Positions 9,999 through 19,362 of a stretch of DNA of 64,000 nt are shown piece by piece. How positions within the stretch are numbered: the stretch's first letter is position 1; every line of letters begins with the position of its first letter. Position numbers and translations under genes: made by a program. The notes under the pieces are model-generated. The model saw only the letters and a program-made list of their open reading frames with translations. It was not told the DNA's origin and searched no databases. The DNA is from Candidatus Kuenenia hertensis (GTDB taxonomy: Bacteria > Planctomycetota > Brocadiia > Brocadiales > Brocadiaceae), in contig SOET01000016.1 in NCBI GenBank assembly GCA_021646465.1, positions 18,781 to 82,780 on the forward strand, given 5' to 3'.

Positions 9999-12900
9999 CT
10001 AAACATCGGGATTTTCTTGAGGAGTTTCAGGTGTTTCTGCCCGCTTTTTGTTTTCCCGGGCAATGCTGCCAGGAAAAGGCACATAGGAGCGAATGTGAAT
10101 ATCCCTTTGTGGAAATGCGATTTCAATATTATTTTTGCGAAATACCTCATCGATGGCAAAACGCATTTCGCTCATGGCAAACCACCGCTTCCCCGGATCG
10201 TCCGCCCAATAAAATAGTTTGAAGATAAGGGCACTATCACCAAAATCATCAAACCGAACAAAAGGCTCGGGGAATTTTCTCACATCCGGATTTTGGGCAG
10301 CAATTTCCAACAGACATTTTTTTACACGGGCCACATCGGAACCATACGCCACCCCTACCTGAATGCTGCCTCTCATTACGGAATCCGGCAAAGACCAATT
10401 TGTTACTTTTCCTTCGACAAACTTTGAATTGGGTATGATTAAATTAATATTGTCAGGAGTGGTAATGGTAGTGGTTCGGGTGCTGATTTTATCAATAGTG
10501 CCTAATGTTCCGTCATCGAGGGTTATCACATCACCCACACGCATTGGCCGTTCAAACAAAAGTATAATACCGCTGACAAAGTTACCTATAATATTTTGCA
10601 TACCAAATCCAATACCGATACCAAATGCACCTGCAAAAAAAGCAAGACTGCGCAAAGGAATTCCTGCAAGGTTGAATCCTATAAGCACGGCAATACCGAT
10701 AATACAATATCTGGTAAGGTTGGAAAATGTATGTTTCAGCCCGCGTTCTATTCCCAGCGAGGAAAATACCCTTTCTTCCAGTAGTCTTTTTACATAACGT
10801 GCCAGGAAAAAGAAAGCAACTAATACTGTAATCGCAATAATAATTTTTAACGGCGTGGTATACCTTCCTTCCTGCAAGGTAAAACGGTGCATCAAACCAT
10901 TGCCTATGGTTTTGAAAACAATACCAACCTGTGCAAAAATCTTTTGAATAAGATAAGGGGCAGCCGGAGAACCTACCGCATCCCGAAAAGTCCCTATCCA
11001 TATGCGGGCAATGATTATTGCACTAATAATTGAAGCACTATAATTTACTGAGACATGGTAGAATGCCGTAAGAGATTGAAATCTTTTTTCTTCAGGGGTA
11101 TTTTTTTCTATTTTTTGCATCTCAAAAAGCTTTGCTCTTATAGTGTTTATTTGAGAATGCACTATCCTTAATATCCATAATGCAATAAAAGCAACAATGA
11201 AACTCTTTATACATGTTTTCAGCAATACGTAGGTTAATATGGGATATCCCAGGCTCCGTATTGCAAAGAGAGAGACAATAAACACCACAAATACAGGGTA
11301 AATGACGCCTATAATACGCTGAATAAGCCTTCCGAGCTGGCTGCCAGCTCCCGGTAACAACTTGAAAAACAGGGCTTTTTGCGTTGCAAGCCATAAAAGC
11401 AATATTAACATGCCCATTCGATAGATGAACCAAAGCAGGTCAAGAGCGTCTTTCTTGTATTGAAAGACGGTGAGTACCGTAATTACCGACAAAGAAACAA
11501 GGGAAAACAGTAAAATAGTGTTTAATGATTTGTAGATGTGTGTAGGCGATATGTAGGCGAGTGAAACCGCAAGTTTTTTATGCCCCTTTTCAGGACCAAA
11601 GGCTTCCACAAGGAAGCCTTTGAGTACTTTGTAAAGGACTATATAAAGGAGTATATACATTGCCGATGTTATCGACGGTATTTTAATGGGGAAAATAGCG
11701 CGTATCAATATACAAAGGAATGCTACCCATATCGCAGTAATGCTCTTATTGAGTATGGTAAACAAACTGGGAAGTAAGCGGGATTTAAAATAAGTAAAGG
11801 TTATCGATTCATGTAAACGCTGCAGGTTCTCTGCACTCCACCGGTGTATATATCTGTTGGAAAAATAAAATACTGCAAGGAGAGAGGCCAATCCGAGGCA
11901 TCTTAACCAGAAATGAAATTTGTTTTTTTCAAGAGAAATATACTTAATTACACTATTTGCGTGGCTACGAGCAATTTCAAAAAGATAACGTACGTAGGAA
12001 TGGGAGTTGATAATATCAATGTATATCGATTTGAACGTTTGAGTGGTTATCTCAACTTTGACCCTTGTCCACACATTTGCCGCCTTCATTTGAAGCAGTT
12101 TTTCTTTGACATCCGAAAGTGCCGACAGGCCGAATTCTCTTATTTCCAGCCGTTCCTTTAATATATTTAACCGTTCCAGAACAAGAGAAAGTTGTTCTTC
12201 CTGCACCTTAATCCTTTGCTCCACATACTGAATAGCCTGTTGCGCTAATTCGTTATCGTCAAAAGAGGAAACTTCTTTTTTAATATTTGACAGGTCTTCG
12301 CTGGCAAGGTCCAGTTTGTCTGAAAGGAGTTTCTTCTCCTCTTCTAAGGAAGAAATAAGGCTTTTTATTGAGTTAATTGCCTCTAAATACCGCTTTTCCT
12401 CCACAGCAACTTTTTTATCCATTTCTTCAATATCTTTTGCAGTGCCGTCTTTACTCAGAAAAGTGCTAATATCCGCCTGCAATTTCTTAAGTTCGGTACG
12501 TCCTTTATATCGCTGTGTGCCTTCCGTAATCACTTCATCTTTTTTCTTTGCCACTAAACCGATCTGTTTGTGTACTTCTGCCTCTAATTTCAGCACTCTT
12601 TTCTTTTCAGGGGCTGTAGTTATCAATTGCTGCTGTACTATTTCTTCCCCCTTTTTGGCGGCCTCTTGTATAGTCTTTTCTGCTTCAGCCCTGGTAGCTT
12701 CTGCGGCCTTTTTTGTCAATTCTTCTAATTTTTTTGCGTCAGCCAACTCCTCCTGCTTTTTTTTCAATTCTTCTGTTTTCTGCTTTTCCTCCAGCAGGTT
12801 GGCTTTTTCTGTTAACACCTCCGCATTGAATTCTGCGTTCTTTACCGCCTGTAACGATTCATCATATTGAATTTTTGCTATCTCCAGCCTTGTTTCCAAT

Positions 12901-13703
12901 ATGGAAATCCACCGGTCGCTTGCTTCTTTTTGCCAGAATAAAATGTTTTCTACCTTCTTCTGTGCCGGTTTTTCTAATGCAGGATCTTTAATATCAGTCT
13001 TCAATGAAATCAAAGCGTTAACAATTTCCTGCCTCTTGTCGGGAGCTTTAAGTTTATAATCATCCAATTCTTTGGCAGTAATGGTAACTAAGGATTCTTT
13101 TTCTTTCATACTTGCATGCGCTGCCTTGACATATCCCGTTGCTATATCAGCTTCTTTTCTTGCCAGCGCTGCCTGGTCAGGAGGCATTGCCGCAATTGTT
13201 TCTTTTAACTTCAACGCCATGGATAATAACGAAATGTGATTCGTATATGTCTTTACCTGGTTTTGAAGTGCCACGACATAATCTTTATACTCTTCTATTT
13301 GTTCATTGGTTGCACCAATATGTTCCTTTATGACGCTTGTTTCCTTGTCTAATAATTCCAAATATTTTACATAATGTTCTTCAGCAGGATAGGCGCTTTT
13401 TTCTTCCACTAATTTTTCAAGATAGGAAGATGTTGATTCTGCATCGCTTTCCAATTTCAAAATTGCAGCTTCTTTTTCAGCAATGGTTTTTTCCGCGTTG
13501 CCCTTTATTTCTTCCAGTATCTTCCTTGCGTTTTCAACGTCTTCACTTTTTACTACAGTACGCTGACCCGTTAGTTTTAATTCATCTCCCTTTTTCTCAG
13601 TGGAAACAGTCTGGGCCCCTACCTGGAAACACAGGACTATCCACAAGGTACAAACTAACAGGTACAGTGCTGTTTTAATAGTATTCTTTATTAAGGTTTT
13701 CAA
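9999..13703 (-). CDS. large MscS-family mechanosensitive channel with periplasmic coiled-coil domain
   Basis: A 1234-aa inner-membrane channel of the MscK/KefA-like size class. An N-terminal signal peptide (hydrophobic stretch ending FQVGAQ, about residue 30) is followed by about 530 residues of Lys/Glu-rich predicted coiled coil, many transmembrane helices (about 610-1000), and the MscS core. The pore helix GAFGIGIGFGMQNIIGNFVS with its Gly/Ala packing pattern and the beta domain beginning RVGDVITLDDGTLGTIDKIS are clear. Such proteins relieve turgor on hypo-osmotic shock. It overlaps the upstream 261-aa membrane gene by 4 bp, so the two form an operon. Confidence 0.9.
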   Translation of the reverse strand: MKTLIKNTIKTALYLLVCTLWIVLCFQVGAQTVSTEKKGDELKLTGQRTVVKSEDVENARKILEEIKGNAEKTIAEKEAAILKLESDAESTSSYLEKLVEEKSAYPAEEHYVKYLELLDKETSVIKEHIGATNEQIEEYKDYVVALQNQVKTYTNHISLLSMALKLKETIAAMPPDQAALARKEADIATGYVKAAHASMKEKESLVTITAKELDDYKLKAPDKRQEIVNALISLKTDIKDPALEKPAQKKVENILFWQKEASDRWISILETRLEIAKIQYDESLQAVKNAEFNAEVLTEKANLLEEKQKTEELKKKQEELADAKKLEELTKKAAEATRAEAEKTIQEAAKKGEEIVQQQLITTAPEKKRVLKLEAEVHKQIGLVAKKKDEVITEGTQRYKGRTELKKLQADISTFLSKDGTAKDIEEMDKKVAVEEKRYLEAINSIKSLISSLEEEKKLLSDKLDLASEDLSNIKKEVSSFDDNELAQQAIQYVEQRIKVQEEQLSLVLERLNILKERLEIREFGLSALSDVKEKLLQMKAANVWTRVKVEITTQTFKSIYIDIINSHSYVRYLFEIARSHANSVIKYISLEKNKFHFWLRCLGLASLLAVFYFSNRYIHRWSAENLQRLHESITFTYFKSRLLPSLFTILNKSITAIWVAFLCILIRAIFPIKIPSITSAMYILLYIVLYKVLKGFLVEAFGPEKGHKKLAVSLAYISPTHIYKSLNTILLFSLVSLSVITVLTVFQYKKDALDLLWFIYRMGMLILLLWLATQKALFFKLLPGAGSQLGRLIQRIIGVIYPVFVVFIVSLFAIRSLGYPILTYVLLKTCIKSFIVAFIALWILRIVHSQINTIRAKLFEMQKIEKNTPEEKRFQSLTAFYHVSVNYSASIISAIIIARIWIGTFRDAVGSPAAPYLIQKIFAQVGIVFKTIGNGLMHRFTLQEGRYTTPLKIIIAITVLVAFFFLARYVKRLLEERVFSSLGIERGLKHTFSNLTRYCIIGIAVLIGFNLAGIPLRSLAFFAGAFGIGIGFGMQNIIGNFVSGIILLFERPMRVGDVITLDDGTLGTIDKISTRTTTITTPDNINLIIPNSKFVEGKVTNWSLPDSVMRGSIQVGVAYGSDVARVKKCLLEIAAQNPDVRKFPEPFVRFDDFGDSALIFKLFYWADDPGKRWFAMSEMRFAIDEVFRKNNIEIAFPQRDIHIRSYVPFPGSIARENKKRAETPETPQENPDV

Positions 13704-14485
13704 GATTGTCTTTTCTTAAATTCAATTTTTTGAAATAACTTTTCTGCGCTATGATGCACACTTATACAACCGATGGAGTAAAACAGAAGAGGAATCGTCA
13801 GCCAGTCTAAAAAGGGAGCCGCAACATGAAGGTCATAATAGCCAACAAATCCCAGCAAGCCTGTTGCAAAAAGATTCCTTATAAAGAAAAAGATATAGAG
13901 AAGTAAGGCAATGACAACATTTACGAATAAATATTTACAGTATACGTAAACAAAGATGAAAGGATAACAAATTTGAATAATACTGCTTATGAAACTTAAA
14001 ATGTTTGAAACGGCATTACTTTCAACAAAGACCACTTCTATCCCCGTGGAAAGGACATATTTTGAAAAAAAATATATCCCAAAACCTGTTAATGTTACAC
14101 AAAAAAAGTTTTTTACCCACCTATGCCGGTCTTTTAAATATTTCATCGCTTTTATGTATTGGTTATCCATTTTAACGTTATCGCCAATTATGCCGTTAAG
14201 CGCATTTTTCACATTATGAGACGTAAAAAGAAAATACGCAATAGTAAGCGTAATGATGGTAACCACATCGCCAGCCATATCAGGGGGACTTGGGGAATGA
14301 ATATCATATCTGTTTGCAGGATCATCTGGCTGGATTACATTAAAAAAAACCAATGCAGTCAGGGTGTTTTCCGTAAAAAACCGAAAATTAATGCCGATAA
14401 AGGTCAATAATGCACTTAACCCCAAATCCTTTACTGCTAAATTCACTACCGTGTATTTGTTATCAAATCCTGGCAACCTGAACAC
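13700..14485 (-). CDS. hypothetical multi-pass membrane protein
   Basis: I do not recognise this 261-aa protein. It has about five or six hydrophobic segments (around residues 20-45, 75-90, 125-145, 160-210 and 220-245) and a basic C-terminal tail (KKRQS). Its stop overlaps the ATG of the MscS-type channel by 4 bp, and it is the first gene of that two-gene operon. It may therefore be an accessory membrane subunit of the channel, which is inference from position alone. The opposite-strand ABC permease starts 290 bp away. Confidence 0.6.
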   Translation of the reverse strand: MFRLPGFDNKYTVVNLAVKDLGLSALLTFIGINFRFFTENTLTALVFFNVIQPDDPANRYDIHSPSPPDMAGDVVTIITLTIAYFLFTSHNVKNALNGIIGDNVKMDNQYIKAMKYLKDRHRWVKNFFCVTLTGFGIYFFSKYVLSTGIEVVFVESNAVSNILSFISSIIQICYPFIFVYVYCKYLFVNVVIALLLYIFFFIRNLFATGLLGFVGYYDLHVAAPFLDWLTIPLLFYSIGCISVHHSAEKLFQKIEFKKRQS

Positions 14486-14775
14486 CTATAGAGATATTTG
14501 CAAAACGGGATAGTATAATTTAAAAGTTAAAAACATAATTATTGGGCGATTATAAGCCACATATTATTGTATTTCAACAAAAAGTAAAAAACCCGCTCGA
14601 TTTCTGAGAGATTTTATGCAGATCTTTAAAGGCACATATCCGGCGTTTCATCGCCGATTATTACTGTTTAAGATGAAACATGAAACCACACACATCAATT
14701 TTTTCTTCTCATGAATACATTATTTATATATAATTTTTTCACTGACAAATCTGACAAAACTCTCTCATTTATAAA
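14486..14775. promoter_or_regulatory. divergent promoter region, membrane operon / ABC operon
   Basis: A 290-bp AT-rich spacer between divergent operons. It contains TATA-rich stretches (for example around 14720-14740) but no well-defined operator. A short GC palindrome (CGGCGTTTCATCGCCG) lies at about 14641-14656. No gene or RNA was recognised in it. Confidence 0.35.
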
Positions 14776-15591
14776 ATGCGAAAAAAGTCCTTATTTTTTC
14801 TCATCAGCATTCTGGCTGTCTGCTGGAGCATCGGTCCATTTGCGTGGATCGTATTAACCTCCTTCAAACATCCTTCCGATATCATGCAATTACCGCCGAT
14901 TTTTCCGAAAACGTATTCCCTGGATGCTTATAAAAACGTTCTTTTTAAAAGCTATTTTCCTTATTATTTGTTCAATAGTTTCATGGTCTCGCTTTCTACC
15001 GTACTCGTTGCCATACCATGCGCATTACTTGCGGCATACAGTGTTTCACGTTTTTCCTTCAGAGGGAAAACGGCAATATTGTTCATGATTGTTGTATTGT
15101 TCACCCTTCCGTCGATCTGCCTTGTTGCCGCCCTCTATAAACTCTTTTATACCCTTGGCTGGATAAATTTGCCTGTATCGCTTATTTGTACCTATAGTGC
15201 ACATAACTTTCCGTTGGCGCTGTTTCTCATGATAAAGTATATTGATAAAATCCCCATCGAAATGGATAATGCCGCCCTCATCGACGGATGCACTCATTTC
15301 CAGACGCTTCGATATGTTATTACGCCAATTGCATTGCCAGGCCTGATTTCTACAGCAATCCTCACGTTTATTTTTTGCTGGAATGAATTCCTCTTTGCCC
15401 TTACTTTTACCCTCGACGAGTCATCCCGGCTCGCTTCGGTAGGAATTGCCCTGTTCCAGGGAACATACGAGATTCCATGGGGAGACATCGCAGCCGCTTC
15501 CGTAATTGTTACTGCTCCGCTCCTTATTTTTTTACTTATCTTTCAAAAATATATCGTACAGGGCATTATTTCAGGAGCAGTGAAAGAATGA
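14776..15591 (+). CDS. carbohydrate ABC transporter permease, MalG-like
   Basis: Inner-membrane permease of 271 aa with six hydrophobic segments. It carries the cytoplasmic EAA loop of binding-protein-dependent importers (EMDNAALIDGCTHFQTLRYV), which docks the ATPase. The N-terminus (FAWIVLTSFKHPSDI) and the C-terminal QKYIVQGIISGAVKE are typical of MalG/UgpE-type permeases for sugars or polyols. It is translationally coupled to the ATPase gene by a 4-bp overlap. The usual MalF-type partner permease and substrate-binding protein are absent from both sides, so the transporter cannot be complete from this locus. Confidence 0.85.
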   Translation: MRKKSLFFLISILAVCWSIGPFAWIVLTSFKHPSDIMQLPPIFPKTYSLDAYKNVLFKSYFPYYLFNSFMVSLSTVLVAIPCALLAAYSVSRFSFRGKTAILFMIVVLFTLPSICLVAALYKLFYTLGWINLPVSLICTYSAHNFPLALFLMIKYIDKIPIEMDNAALIDGCTHFQTLRYVITPIALPGLISTAILTFIFCWNEFLFALTFTLDESSRLASVGIALFQGTYEIPWGDIAAASVIVTAPLLIFLLIFQKYIVQGIISGAVKE

Positions 15592-16661
15592 GAATTCGCT
15601 TGCAGGACGTTACAAAATTGTACAAACATACCGCAGCGGTGAATTGCCTGAACCTGGAAATAAAAGACGGGGAATTTCTGGTAGTACTCGGATCGAGCGG
15701 GAGCGGAAAATCCACAACATTGAATATGATTGCAGGACTGGAAATCCCTACTTCGGGAGATATTTATTTTAATGATAACATTGTAAATGCCGTGCCTCCG
15801 GGAAAAAGAGATATTGCGCTGGTTTTTCAGAACTATGCCTTATATCCCCACATGAAAATATTTGATAACATTGCATTTCCTCTCAGGATACGAAAGGTAA
15901 AAGATATCGGGGAAAATGTGGAAAATATTGCCGGGATGCTGGGATTATCCGCCCTGCTACAAAAATATCCAAAAGAACTTTCCGGCGGAGAAAAACAGCG
16001 GGTTGCGCTTGCAAGGGCGCTCGTGAGAAACCCGCAGGTATTTTTGATGGATGAGCCGTTAAGCAACCTTGATGCACGCCTCAGAATTTCCGCACGGGGA
16101 GAATTAAAAAAACTTCAAAAACAACGGAATATTACTACCGTTTATGTTACCCATGATCAAACCGAGGCGCTTACCCTTGGAGACCGGATTGTTGTTATGG
16201 ATAAGGGATGTTTGCAGCAGACAGGGACTCCCTATGAAATATACAATTCACCTCAAAACACCTTTATTGCAAGCTTTATTGGGAGCCCTCCCATGAATAT
16301 TGCAGAGGTCAGGCTAACCAGCTCCGGTTCCTTTGCCTTAGGAGAAACGGTCCTTGAATTTCCCACGCCCCCCGTTAAGACGCCGCATGTTATTTTGGGG
16401 ATACGCCCTGAAAAATTACACATTGTTCCGCCAAATACTAAAAACTCCATAAAATGCATTGTGGAACATGTTGAGTACCTTGGCCATGAATCGGTATGCC
16501 ATCTGAGGATCTCTCAAAATATCCTTTGGGCAGTAAAAAATAGTGAAACTACCGTCTCGGTCGGCGACCTTGCCGGCTTGACATTTTCTTATGATGCAAT
16601 CCATTGGTTCGACCAGTCAACAGGAATAAGAATGGATTTACCATTTCCCGGAAGAAATTGA
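15588..16661 (+). CDS. ABC transporter ATP-binding protein, MalK/UgpC-like
   Basis: A 357-aa ATPase powering a carbohydrate importer. Walker A GSSGSGKST, Q-loop FQNYALYP, signature ELSGGEKQRVALARALV, Walker B VFLMDEPLSNLDARLR and the switch histidine in VYVTHDQTEA are all intact. The C-terminal third (from about residue 235) is the OB-fold regulatory extension of the MalK group (GIRPEKLHI). The ATG at 15588 overlaps the permease stop and is preferred over a longer in-frame extension from 15477 that lies wholly inside the permease gene. Confidence 0.9.
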   Translation: MRIRLQDVTKLYKHTAAVNCLNLEIKDGEFLVVLGSSGSGKSTTLNMIAGLEIPTSGDIYFNDNIVNAVPPGKRDIALVFQNYALYPHMKIFDNIAFPLRIRKVKDIGENVENIAGMLGLSALLQKYPKELSGGEKQRVALARALVRNPQVFLMDEPLSNLDARLRISARGELKKLQKQRNITTVYVTHDQTEALTLGDRIVVMDKGCLQQTGTPYEIYNSPQNTFIASFIGSPPMNIAEVRLTSSGSFALGETVLEFPTPPVKTPHVILGIRPEKLHIVPPNTKNSIKCIVEHVEYLGHESVCHLRISQNILWAVKNSETTVSVGDLAGLTFSYDAIHWFDQSTGIRMDLPFPGRN

Positions 16662-17037
16662 AAACTAACAACAAATGTTTGTTATATATTTTAACACGTT
16701 ATTTCAATGTATGTTATGAGTAAAATTCAAATTGGACATTTTTTATCTGATGAATTTTGTTCTGCGATAGTGTAATCCTGTCATATTGACACATTCCAAT
16801 GAGAGTTTTTCTCCAAGGCACTGCCACATTGACATGCTTCCATTTCGATAAGTGAATGAAAGTTTTTGGCATTAAAAACTATTGTTTTATCTCTTTGTAA
16901 TTAAACAAGTTAATTTACAAAGAAAAAAGAAGATGCAGGGCAGACAAGAAACGCTATTCGGCATACTGTTTGCGAAGTTCAATTAGCCATTAAAGAGTTA
17001 TTCGGGTCAGTAATAATAATTTGGAGGGAACTTTTTT
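16662..17037. promoter_or_regulatory. groEL upstream region with an imperfect palindrome
   Basis: A 376-bp gene-free AT-rich region. An imperfect palindrome at 16893-16922 pairs CTTTGTAATTAA with TTAATTTACAAAG. No CIRCE element (TTAGCACTC-N9-GAGTGCTAA) is visible, so HrcA control is not supported. The SD of groEL (GGAGGGAAC) lies at 17023-17031. The palindrome is a candidate operator, but nothing in the sequence identifies the regulator. Confidence 0.4.
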
Positions 17038-18675
17038 ATGTCGGCAAAAAAAATTATTTTTAATCACGATGCGCTTGAGGCGATCAAGATTGGCGTAAAG
17101 CAATTAGCAGATGCGGTAAAGGTTACATTGGGTCCCAGGGGGCGTAATGTTATTATTCAAAAAAGTTTTGGTTCGCCAACTATCACGAAAGACGGAGTTA
17201 CTGTTGCAAAAGAACTGGAACTGCCGGATCACATGCAAAATATCGGCGCACAAATGGTAAAGTCTGTTGCCGCAAAAACAAGTGATGTTGCTGGCGACGG
17301 AACTACCACTGCTACGGTGCTTGCAGAGGCGATATTTGTTGAAGGACTCAAAAACGTTACCGCCGGAGCGAATGCAATGGCATTGAAGCGTGGCATAGAC
17401 AAGGCCGTTGAGAAGGTAGTGGAAAAATTACGGCAAATGAGCATTCCGGTGAAGGGAAGAAAAGAAGTTGAGCAGATCGCCACCGTAGCCTCCAATTACG
17501 ATGCTGAAATTGGAAAAATTATCGCTGACGCCATGGACAAGGTAGGAAAAGACGGCGTTATAACCGTAGAAGAAGGCAAGAGTTTGCAAACTGAAGCGAA
17601 ATGGATTGAAGGGTTGCAGTTTGACAAAGGATATTTATCTCCTTATTTTGTCACCAATCCTAACACAATGCAGTGTGTGCTGGAAGATCCTTACATACTT
17701 ATTCATGAGAAGAAGATAACTACTGCCAAGATGCTGGTGCCGATACTGGAAAAAATTTCTCAGACGGGCAGACCACTTTTGATTATTGCTGAAGAAATAG
17801 AAGGTGAAGCCCTGACGTTGCTTGTTGTCAACAAGCTTCGCGGTGCACTGAAATGCAGTGCGGTAAAGGCCCCTGGTTTTGGTGATAAACGCAAGGCAAT
17901 GCTGGAAGATATCGCCATCCTTACCGGTGGACAGGCAATTTTTGAAGATCTGGGAATCAACCTTGAAACGTTGCAGTTGAGTGACCTTGGCCGCGCAAAG
18001 AAGATAGAAATTGACAAGGAAAATACTACCATTATCGAAGGTGCGGGAGAAAGTCAGAAAATCAAAGATCGTATTGAACAGATAAAAAAGGAAATTTCGA
18101 CTACTACATCGGATTACGACAGAGAAAAACTTCAGGAACGGCTTGCCAAGATGGCTGGCGGTGTGGTAATGATCAATGTAGGCGCCGCTACGGAAAGTGA
18201 AATGAAGGAAAAGAAGGCACGCGTTGAAGACGCCCTTCATGCGACCCGTGCTGCAGTTGAAGAAGGAATTCTCCCCGGAGGAGGCGTATCGCTTCTCAGG
18301 TCTATTGCTACATTGAACGATCTTAAACTTGCAGGTGATGAAAAAATCGGCGTTGATATTCTCCAGAGGGCGTTAAGGGCTCCTTTAAGGCAAATCGCAG
18401 CGAATGCCGGGGTGAGTGCTGCAATTGTCGTGCAAAATGTTGAAAACGCAAAAGGAAACGAAGGCTATGACGCGGGAGCAAACAGATATTGCGATATGGT
18501 AAGCGAAGGCATTATTGATCCGACCAAGGTGGTGAGAACCGCATTGCAAAATGCAGCGAGTGTTTCCACGTTATTGCTTACGACAGACGCCCTTGTAGGA
18601 AATATACCGGAGAAAAAGAAAACTCCTCCAATGCCTCCGGGTGGCGGATACGGTGGCTACGGAGATATGTATTAA
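17038..18675 (+). CDS. groEL: chaperonin GroEL (60 kDa)
   Basis: ATP-dependent folding chaperonin of 545 aa, the standard length. Recognisable blocks are [12 protein letters not shown], the nucleotide-binding [26 protein letters not shown] and [12 protein letters not shown] near the C-terminal equatorial domain. The tail is glycine/proline-rich with tyrosines ([11 protein letters not shown]) rather than the classic GGM repeat. No groES gene adjoins it, so it is probably one of several GroEL paralogues or is served by a GroES elsewhere. A strong terminator follows; an Hsp20 gene and lon lie downstream, forming a proteostasis cluster. Confidence 0.96.
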   Translation: MSAKKIIFNHDALEAIKIGVKQLADAVKVTLGPRGRNVIIQKSFGSPTITKDGVTVAKELELPDHMQNIGAQMVKSVAAKTSDVAGDGTTTATVLAEAIFVEGLKNVTAGANAMALKRGIDKAVEKVVEKLRQMSIPVKGRKEVEQIATVASNYDAEIGKIIADAMDKVGKDGVITVEEGKSLQTEAKWIEGLQFDKGYLSPYFVTNPNTMQCVLEDPYILIHEKKITTAKMLVPILEKISQTGRPLLIIAEEIEGEALTLLVVNKLRGALKCSAVKAPGFGDKRKAMLEDIAILTGGQAIFEDLGINLETLQLSDLGRAKKIEIDKENTTIIEGAGESQKIKDRIEQIKKEISTTTSDYDREKLQERLAKMAGGVVMINVGAATESEMKEKKARVEDALHATRAAVEEGILPGGGVSLLRSIATLNDLKLAGDEKIGVDILQRALRAPLRQIAANAGVSAAIVVQNVENAKGNEGYDAGANRYCDMVSEGIIDPTKVVRTALQNAASVSTLLLTTDALVGNIPEKKKTPPMPPGGGYGGYGDMY

Positions 18676-18700
18676 TCTTTTCAGTTCATGTCACTATCAC

Positions 18701-18730
18701 AAAAAACCCCGCTTCTTGCGGGGTTTTTTA
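18701..18730 (+). terminator. rho-independent terminator after groEL
   Basis: The GC-rich stem CCCCGC-TTCT-TGCGGGG is flanked by A and T runs (AAAAAACCCC ... GGGGTTTTTT), 26 bases after the groEL stop. It would also be functional on the opposite strand. Confidence 0.92.
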
Positions 18731-18869
18731 TTTTCAGGGAATCGGGTCTTGCTGTCAATTTCATTGTTATTGCTTTGTGTATGCGTATGCTACGAATCCT
18801 CTTGTACTCAAAAATAAAAATTGTTATATTGACTTAGTTTTCCTTTTGCCCGGGAGGAGTAATTCAAAA

Positions 18870-19322
18870 ATGATTTCAAACTCTAACAACACTTACTACA
18901 AAACTGATACAAAACAAAATAAGATTGAACAAATTCTCAATGAATTCTTTTCTTTTACAACAAAAGAGCATTCTTTCGATGCCTCTTCTCCATGGAAGCC
19001 TCCTACAGATATTTATGAAACACCTGACGAAATTATTGTAAAGATGGCCATTCCCGGTACGAAGCCGCAAAATGTTCAGGTTTCTTTTTCAAAAGACACG
19101 CTTACTATCAGCGGATACAGAACGGACAACTCTCCTCATAAAAAAATATGCTTTTACCAGGTAGAAATTCGATATGGATATTTTGAAAGAAACTTTTATA
19201 TACCAAAACCTGTTGATACGAATAATATCAAAGCCTCGTATACGGATGGTTTTTTACATATAGTCTTGCCAAAGATTCAGCAGAAATCATCGGAAGAATT
19301 TACCATAAAAATTAACTTTTAA
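18870..19322 (+). CDS. Hsp20/alpha-crystallin family small heat shock protein
   Basis: A 150-aa cytoplasmic holdase. The alpha-crystallin domain runs from about residue 45 (PPTDIYETPDEIIVKMAIPG) to the end, with the loop sequence YGYFERNFYIPKPVD and the terminal strand DGFLHIVLPK; it closes with FTIKINF. The start at ATG 18870 is supported by GGAGGAG at 18853-18859. An in-frame extension from 18777 has no such site and no domain. It lies between groEL and lon, consistent with a stress-response role. Confidence 0.92.
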   Translation: MISNSNNTYYKTDTKQNKIEQILNEFFSFTTKEHSFDASSPWKPPTDIYETPDEIIVKMAIPGTKPQNVQVSFSKDTLTISGYRTDNSPHKKICFYQVEIRYGYFERNFYIPKPVDTNNIKASYTDGFLHIVLPKIQQKSSEEFTIKINF

Positions 19323-19362
19323 CTGTTATTTCTTATCACTTGAGAGGCAAATAGTAAATATC

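Noticed and set aside
15477..15587. An N-terminal extension of the MalK-like ATPase
   Set aside because: It lies entirely inside the permease gene in another frame; the ABC domain begins at 15588.
16662..17037. A CIRCE/HrcA operator upstream of groEL
   Set aside because: No TTAGCACTC or GAGTGCTAA half-site could be found; only an unrelated AT-rich palindrome is present.
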